Assembly (NCBI GenBank): GCA_003116875.1
Contig: BCKT01000012.1
Location: 558,001 to 622,000, forward strand
Length of the DNA stretch: 64,000 nucleotides
Direction: 5' to 3'
Origin: Takashimella koratensis
Lineage: Eukaryota > Basidiomycota > Tremellomycetes > Trichosporonales > Tetragoniomycetaceae
The translations under genes and the position numbers were made by a program. This document shows, piece after piece, positions 59,892 through 64,000 of the stretch. The notes under the pieces were generated by a model, which saw nothing but the letters and a program-made list of their open reading frames with translations, had not been told where the DNA came from and searched no databases. Position 1 is the stretch's first letter. Every line of letters starts with the position of its first letter.

Positions 59892-61203
59892 TTAGGATTC
59901 CCACCAGCTGACAATTCCCAATCCACTCTCTTGGATCGTACCCTGCAATTCACCAACACAAACACCAACAACATCAGCATTTGACTACGTCACACCTCTG
60001 AGCCGTACTCTCATGTGAGCCCTCTAATTACTCACATGGATCTTGAACCCGGCTCGCATGATGGGATCTGGACCAGACTCAACGATCTCTCCGTCCACCC
60101 CCTCGCCATCCCCGTTTGCGGCACCAAAGGGTTTCGGGGGGACGCGCTTTGATGGTGCAAGTGGTTCGTGTTCTGTCCATTGGATCGATTCGACACGGAA
60201 TCGGATAGGCTCACCGTCATCGAGGTACAGCCGGTCTAAGAAGATTGAAAACTCTCGTCAATAAAGGTCGGGTAAACAGCAAATAACCAGTTGAAGATGG
60301 AACCACGAAGGTAGAACGTACCTGTTTTAATAGAGTTGAACAATTGCGCATGGTCCTCGACGGGCTCGTCCTCTGTATGCACCCAGAAGAACCTGCCACT
60401 GTCGGGATCGCTGAAAGCACTATTCAGCATATTGGACCCAAGTAGGGAGATTTGATATGACTCACTAGGCCGAGTTTGGAGGGAGCGAACCTCGCATGAT
60501 GTAGACGTCTCTAAAGAAATCCAAAGATACTGGGGACGGTAAGTCAAGTTGTCAAACGGTGTATTTGTAGCGCTGCTGCGATCCCCAAGGAGCGACGAGC
60601 AGACGTAAGACGTACCTCGGATATAGCTGGGGGAGGAGGAGAGAATGGTCCCGACAATGATCTCGCCGATGAATGGGTAGAACATCATGAGCCTAAACGA
60701 GACTGGCTTGGGTGAGCTATTGCTCGGAGCGAGATGCACAAATAAAGGCAAGAAAGTGGGGGAGATGTATGGATGATTGGGCCGTAAACAAGGATCCATA
60801 CTTACCTTTGTAGTACATTTGCCCGTTACCCCAGGTTACCCGTCCATCTTCGGCGGTGAGGATATCGTATACAGACAAAGCCAGGCCTCGATCCGGTATG
60901 AGTCTATTTGCATATCTGAGAGCAAATGGTGAAGAAGAGTCATTAGTTTTTGTACATCTGAGTGAGTCTAGCATATGTTACAAGACACCGACAGAGAGAC
61001 GTCCCAGCTGGAGGTGGGATGAGTCGGTCATGGGTCATAGCTCACTTTTTGTTGAGGGCATCGCGGATGGTGATTGCTGGGTCGACCCCAAACGTTTTGG
61101 GCGCGACGGGAACCGTGTCCTGCGGAAACAGAGAGTCAGCTTGAGGTCGCGAGCTGTGGGAGAGCCGTTGTTATCTCACCTTGATAGCGATGAGGTTGAA
61201 CAT
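59892..61203 (-). CDS. RPC25: RNA polymerase III subunit Rpc25/RPC8
   Basis: Stalk subunit of RNA polymerase III (partner of Rpc17), homologous to Rpb7 and archaeal RpoE, needed for initiation. Exons 61203-61180, 61119-61046, 60915-60806, 60702-60616, 60529-60466, 60410-60322, 60235-60036, 59942-59892; 232 aa. Motifs: MFNLIAIKDTVPVAP, ALNKKYANRLIPDRGLALSVYDI, SFRLMMFYPFIGEIIVGTI, then the OB-fold VSLDFFRDVYIM, WVHTEDEPVEDHAQLF, GEPIRFRVESIQWTE, and the C-terminal SGLGIVSWWES typical of RPC8. The acceptor at 60703 was chosen because the more obvious TTTAG at 60691 would bring in a stop. A read-through of the last intron would lose the conserved WW end. Confidence 0.93.
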
Positions 61204-61377
61204 GTGGTCTTCGGTGGGACAATGTCAACGAGCCAGCAGCTTCAACTCTCAACTGACAACATTTAAATCTGAAACTCGGGCCTAGGTGGGATTGATAAGC
61301 TTCCCTTTCTAGAAAAACACGTCATTATTGTTGACCCCTTTGACTCGTGCCTGGTTGATGCTCTCGGCTTCGGCTGT

Positions 61378-61419
<42 letters not shown>

Positions 61420-61631
61420 CACCTGCACACAAAAAACTTCATACATTTCGGTACTTGTTCTGTGACATTATCTCCTAGCATACCACATCACCACCACATC
61501 ACCTCGATACCACATCGTCACCACGATCCCCGGGTAACGCAGGAAGGTGTATACGTTCCATATATCTTAGAAAATAGACTCGCATCAACTCCCTCCTCTT
61601 CCTTCACCACTACCCATCACTTTACCACACA
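61204..61631. promoter_or_regulatory. Divergent promoter of RPC25 and the mitochondrial carrier
   Basis: 428 bp between divergent starts. An (AC)19 microsatellite at 61379-61416 sits in its centre. The carrier leader on the right is CACCAC/CATCAC-rich. Confidence 0.5.
61379..61416. repeat. AC dinucleotide microsatellite
   Basis: Nineteen uninterrupted AC copies between RPC25 and the carrier gene. Such alternating purine-pyrimidine tracts can adopt Z-DNA and vary in length between strains. Confidence 0.95.
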
Positions 61632-63301
61632 ATGGCATCATCGGCAAACTCGGTCGCAGGACCATCAAGACTCGTCGACCGACCCGCAGCGCCTAGCTCA
61701 AATACGAACGTTGTTGTGCCGCCGAAGAAGCGGAAACAACTCGTCGGGTGGCAGCATTCGTTCGCAGGGAGGTGAGTGTCGGTGTTGAGCAGCAGCTATG
61801 TCGTTTCGCCATGGCTGCAGGTGGTGCCGATGGCCAACTACCCTGGAGAGCTTTGTACAGACGCTGATACCTCGGTACAGTCTAGGAGGCATGGCAGGTG
61901 CTATCGTCACTTCCCCATTCGACGTCGTCAAGGTGACTATCCCCTGCTCCTATTCATACTCGACCAGCTCGTCCATCTGTACACCTAGCTAACTACATGT
62001 CCACACAGACTCGCCTCCAATCCGATCTCTTCCGCACAGCACAAGCCAACGCTCGCGTGATCGCCTCTGCCTCTGTCCTTGGTAAACAATCTGCGGCACC
62101 TGTATCGCGTACCGGAGTCGTTGGCACTCTCTGGCAATTTGTGGATACTGTCATCTTGATTCGACGGATAGGTGTCGAGGAAGGGTGGCGAGCGTTGTAT
62201 AAAGGTCTTGGTCCTTCGCTTGTCGGTATCATCCCAGCTCGGTAGGTCAACGTTCCTTTCGCTATTTTGAGTTTCAATCAAGAGTGTATAACGGGGAAAG
62301 ACTGACTGAGAGATCAGAGCAATCAACTTTTACTTCTACCCAACGTCGAAAGCGTTCCTTGCGCGACAGTTCCCAAATGCCCCAATAGAGAAAGCAGGAC
62401 AGACCTCAGAGGATAGCCCGGTTGTGCACCTTGGTGCAGCCGTCATTGCCGGTAAGTCTTAACACTTCCCCTCTTGCAATTCTATCGCGACAACCATGGC
62501 AAATGCCCCTTTGACATCTCTTCGCGGAGCTAGCCCTGACATGTCACAGGTATGTTCACGGCAACGGGGACCAACCCGATCTGGGTAGTCAAGACCCGAC
62601 TTCAGCTCTCCGCCCGTAAACGCGAAACCACACCCGCCTCATCCCCACTCCCTAAACCCATCGCGGAGTCGTCTGCTGCTCTCCGATCTGCAGCCGTCGG
62701 AGTCAAACCAACAGCGTGGACAGTGACCATGGACATTGTGAGGAACGAAGGGATTAGAGGACTTTACCGGGGCCTTTCGGCGAGTTACCTCGGTGTCTCG
62801 GAAGGTGTCATCCAATGGGTTTTGTACGAGGTGAGTTTTTCCCCATCCATACATTTGTTGAGCAGACTCGTGATGATATATGGGCTGTAACTGATAAGAT
62901 TTTATCAGCGATTCAAGCGGATAGGAAGACCGACATCGCCTCACCTCGAGGAGCGAAAACAGTCAGTGCTGTCCTACGTGGGCTCGATCGTCGGCGCATC
63001 GGGAGGTGCCAAGGCCGTCGCGTCACTCATCACGTACCCCCACGAGGTGGTTAGGACACGATTGAGGCAGCCAGCTATCAATGGGATCGTCAAGTACACT
63101 GGGCTGTGGCAGACCTTCAAACTTGTCCTCAAGGAAGAGGGGTGAGTTCTGTTTTTCTCTTCATTGTGGGTGCGTTGCTGACTCTTCCCCAGCGTGGCAA
63201 GCTTGTATGGGGGTTTGACAGCACACATGTTCCGTGTCGTTCCGAATGCCGCGTGCATGTTCCTCATCTACGAGCTCGTTGCGGAGCGGCTAGGCGCGTG
63301 A
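61632..63301 (+). CDS. RIM2: Mitochondrial pyrimidine nucleotide carrier (Rim2/SLC25A33-36 like)
   Basis: Inner-membrane carrier exchanging pyrimidine nucleotides, needed for mitochondrial DNA maintenance. Exons 61632-61771, 61881-61932, 62009-62241, 62319-62452, 62550-62830, 62909-63141, 63193-63301; 393 aa. Three carrier repeats are visible: SPFDVVKTRLQSDL with GVEEGWRALYKGLGPSLVG; TNPIWVVKTRLQL with NEGIRGLYRGLSASYLG; and YPHEVVRTRLRQP with EEGVASLYGGLTAHMFRVVP. The second signature's TNPIW and the segment SEGVIQWVLYERFK are typical of the Rim2 branch. Extended loops after the first and second signatures lengthen it beyond a basic 300-aa carrier, as in Rim2. The second intron splits PFDVVK|TR. 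Confidence 0.92.
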
Positions 63302-64000
63302 GAGGTGAGGAGTGAGGACGACGGTCACGAGGTTTAGTCAGCGAGGATGTCTCGGAGAAGGGGCTTGGGAGAAGCAGGACGGACAGCTGGTCCAAGTTTG
63401 ACCTGGGTGACGCTACATAGGACTACCTACTGTGCGCAGCGATAAATTGGCATCTTGCAATGGTGACCCAACTCCACAACCTCCACCTCTCATTATGCAC
63501 CACATGAACACTGTCCGAGATGGACGGATTGCAGAATACCCTATTGGCTGGAATTTCTCTGGGCTGATGTCAGATTGGCTACATCATGCTCTCGATCAGC
63601 AGAGCTGAGACGTTACCCGGCCCCCGTATTCCTCGGGATGAGATGACTGGCCATGATACTTGAAACAGGCCTCATGGATCCACGCAGCGTCCACGCATGA
63701 AATACGGTACGTAGTATGGCGGCAAGGTAAGGGAAAGGAAGGAGTCGAAGCTTTAGGAATGAAGAGTGCCGTAGAACGCCCCGGTCTAGGGTCCGTGGCT
63801 TGGGAATAACGCTAGAAAAGCGTAAAGCGTAAGGAGGCTTGGGAGGTGGGTAGCTCGTCGCTATAAGCTAGGAAAGGGCTTGGGATGAGATCGGACCAGG
63901 AGAGGAAAGAGGAGGGAGGGGGGGGGGGGGGGGGGCAGGGCAGCTCCGAATAATTAGGAGACAGGGCTATTCGGACAATGTAGCCTGTGCGGGTCGAATA
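63302..64000. other. 3' flank and intergenic DNA to the window edge
   Basis: 699 bp with no gene seen. It ends with an 18-base G-run at 63918-63935. The sequence may hold the promoter of a gene beyond the window. Confidence 0.55.

Noticed and set aside
1..64000. tRNA, rRNA or transposon sequences
   Set aside because: I looked for B-box-like GGTTCRANTCC motifs, terminal repeats and transposase or reverse-transcriptase motifs by eye and saw none; a tRNAscan or Repbase search could still find a diverged one.

Overview
The window is eukaryotic nuclear DNA from a basidiomycete yeast or fungus. The likely class is Tremellomycetes (Cryptococcus/Trichosporon-like), but I infer this from gene architecture and not from a database match. 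I resolved 17 protein genes split by about 120 introns. Most introns are 45-110 nt, with GTGAGT/GTAAGT donors, a CTGAC or CTAAC branch site 10-25 nt before the acceptor, and YAG acceptors. Exon joins were worked out by hand; each join keeps the reading frame and rebuilds known family motifs. I saw no rRNA, tRNA, transposon or CRISPR array.

Layout, left to right: thymidylate synthase (+, 111-1246); TORC2 subunit Sin1/Avo1 (-, 1493-4490); Mediator Med12/Srb8 (+, 5010-11345); a SNF2-type helicase with an embedded RING finger and a HIRAN-like region (+, 12133-17183); a DENN-domain protein (+, 18638-24104); an ammonium transporter (-, 25029-26991); a small serine/arginine-rich ORF or alternative first exon (+, 29416-29619); a GRGGAGN-repeat protein of the DUF3602/Par32(Amu1) type (+, 30464-31858); a RasB-type GTPase (-, 33018-34210); a 100-N assembly gap in poly-C (35460-35559); an F-box-like protein (-, 36270-37648); a Rab5 GTPase (-, 38128-39711); a Mei2-like RNA-binding protein (+, 40671-44142); a NIPA-type Mg2+ transporter (+, 45270-47998); a double-BIR survivin/Bir1 homologue (-, 48740-50873); a BAR-PH-ArfGAP protein (+, 51407-56019); a Pcd1/NUDT7-like Nudix hydrolase (+, 57753-59359); RNA polymerase III subunit Rpc25/RPC8 (-, 59892-61203); and a Rim2-like mitochondrial pyrimidine nucleotide carrier (+, 61632-63301).

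These are mostly housekeeping and signalling genes, not an accessory island. Three functional links stand out. The ammonium transporter lies next to a Par32/Amu1-like protein, the family that in budding yeast inhibits Mep transporters under TORC1-Npr1 control; the long interval between them carries several GATAAG sites. Thymidylate synthase and the nucleotide carrier both serve pyrimidine nucleotide supply but sit at opposite ends of the window. Both the thymidylate synthase and Bir1 promoters carry an ACGCGT (MluI cell-cycle box) within about 95 bp of the ATG, as expected for cell-cycle genes.

The most unusual structures are the tiny exons. Rab5 needs a 3-nt internal exon to complete its switch I motif and also has 9-, 13- and 14-nt exons. 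RasB and the ammonium transporter begin with 3-nt and 6-nt coding exons. Other notable signals are a 306-nt leader with 19 TCAG tetramers upstream of the Mei2-like gene, inverted telobox motifs between Sin1 and Med12, and tandem codon repeats in the Mei2-like gene.
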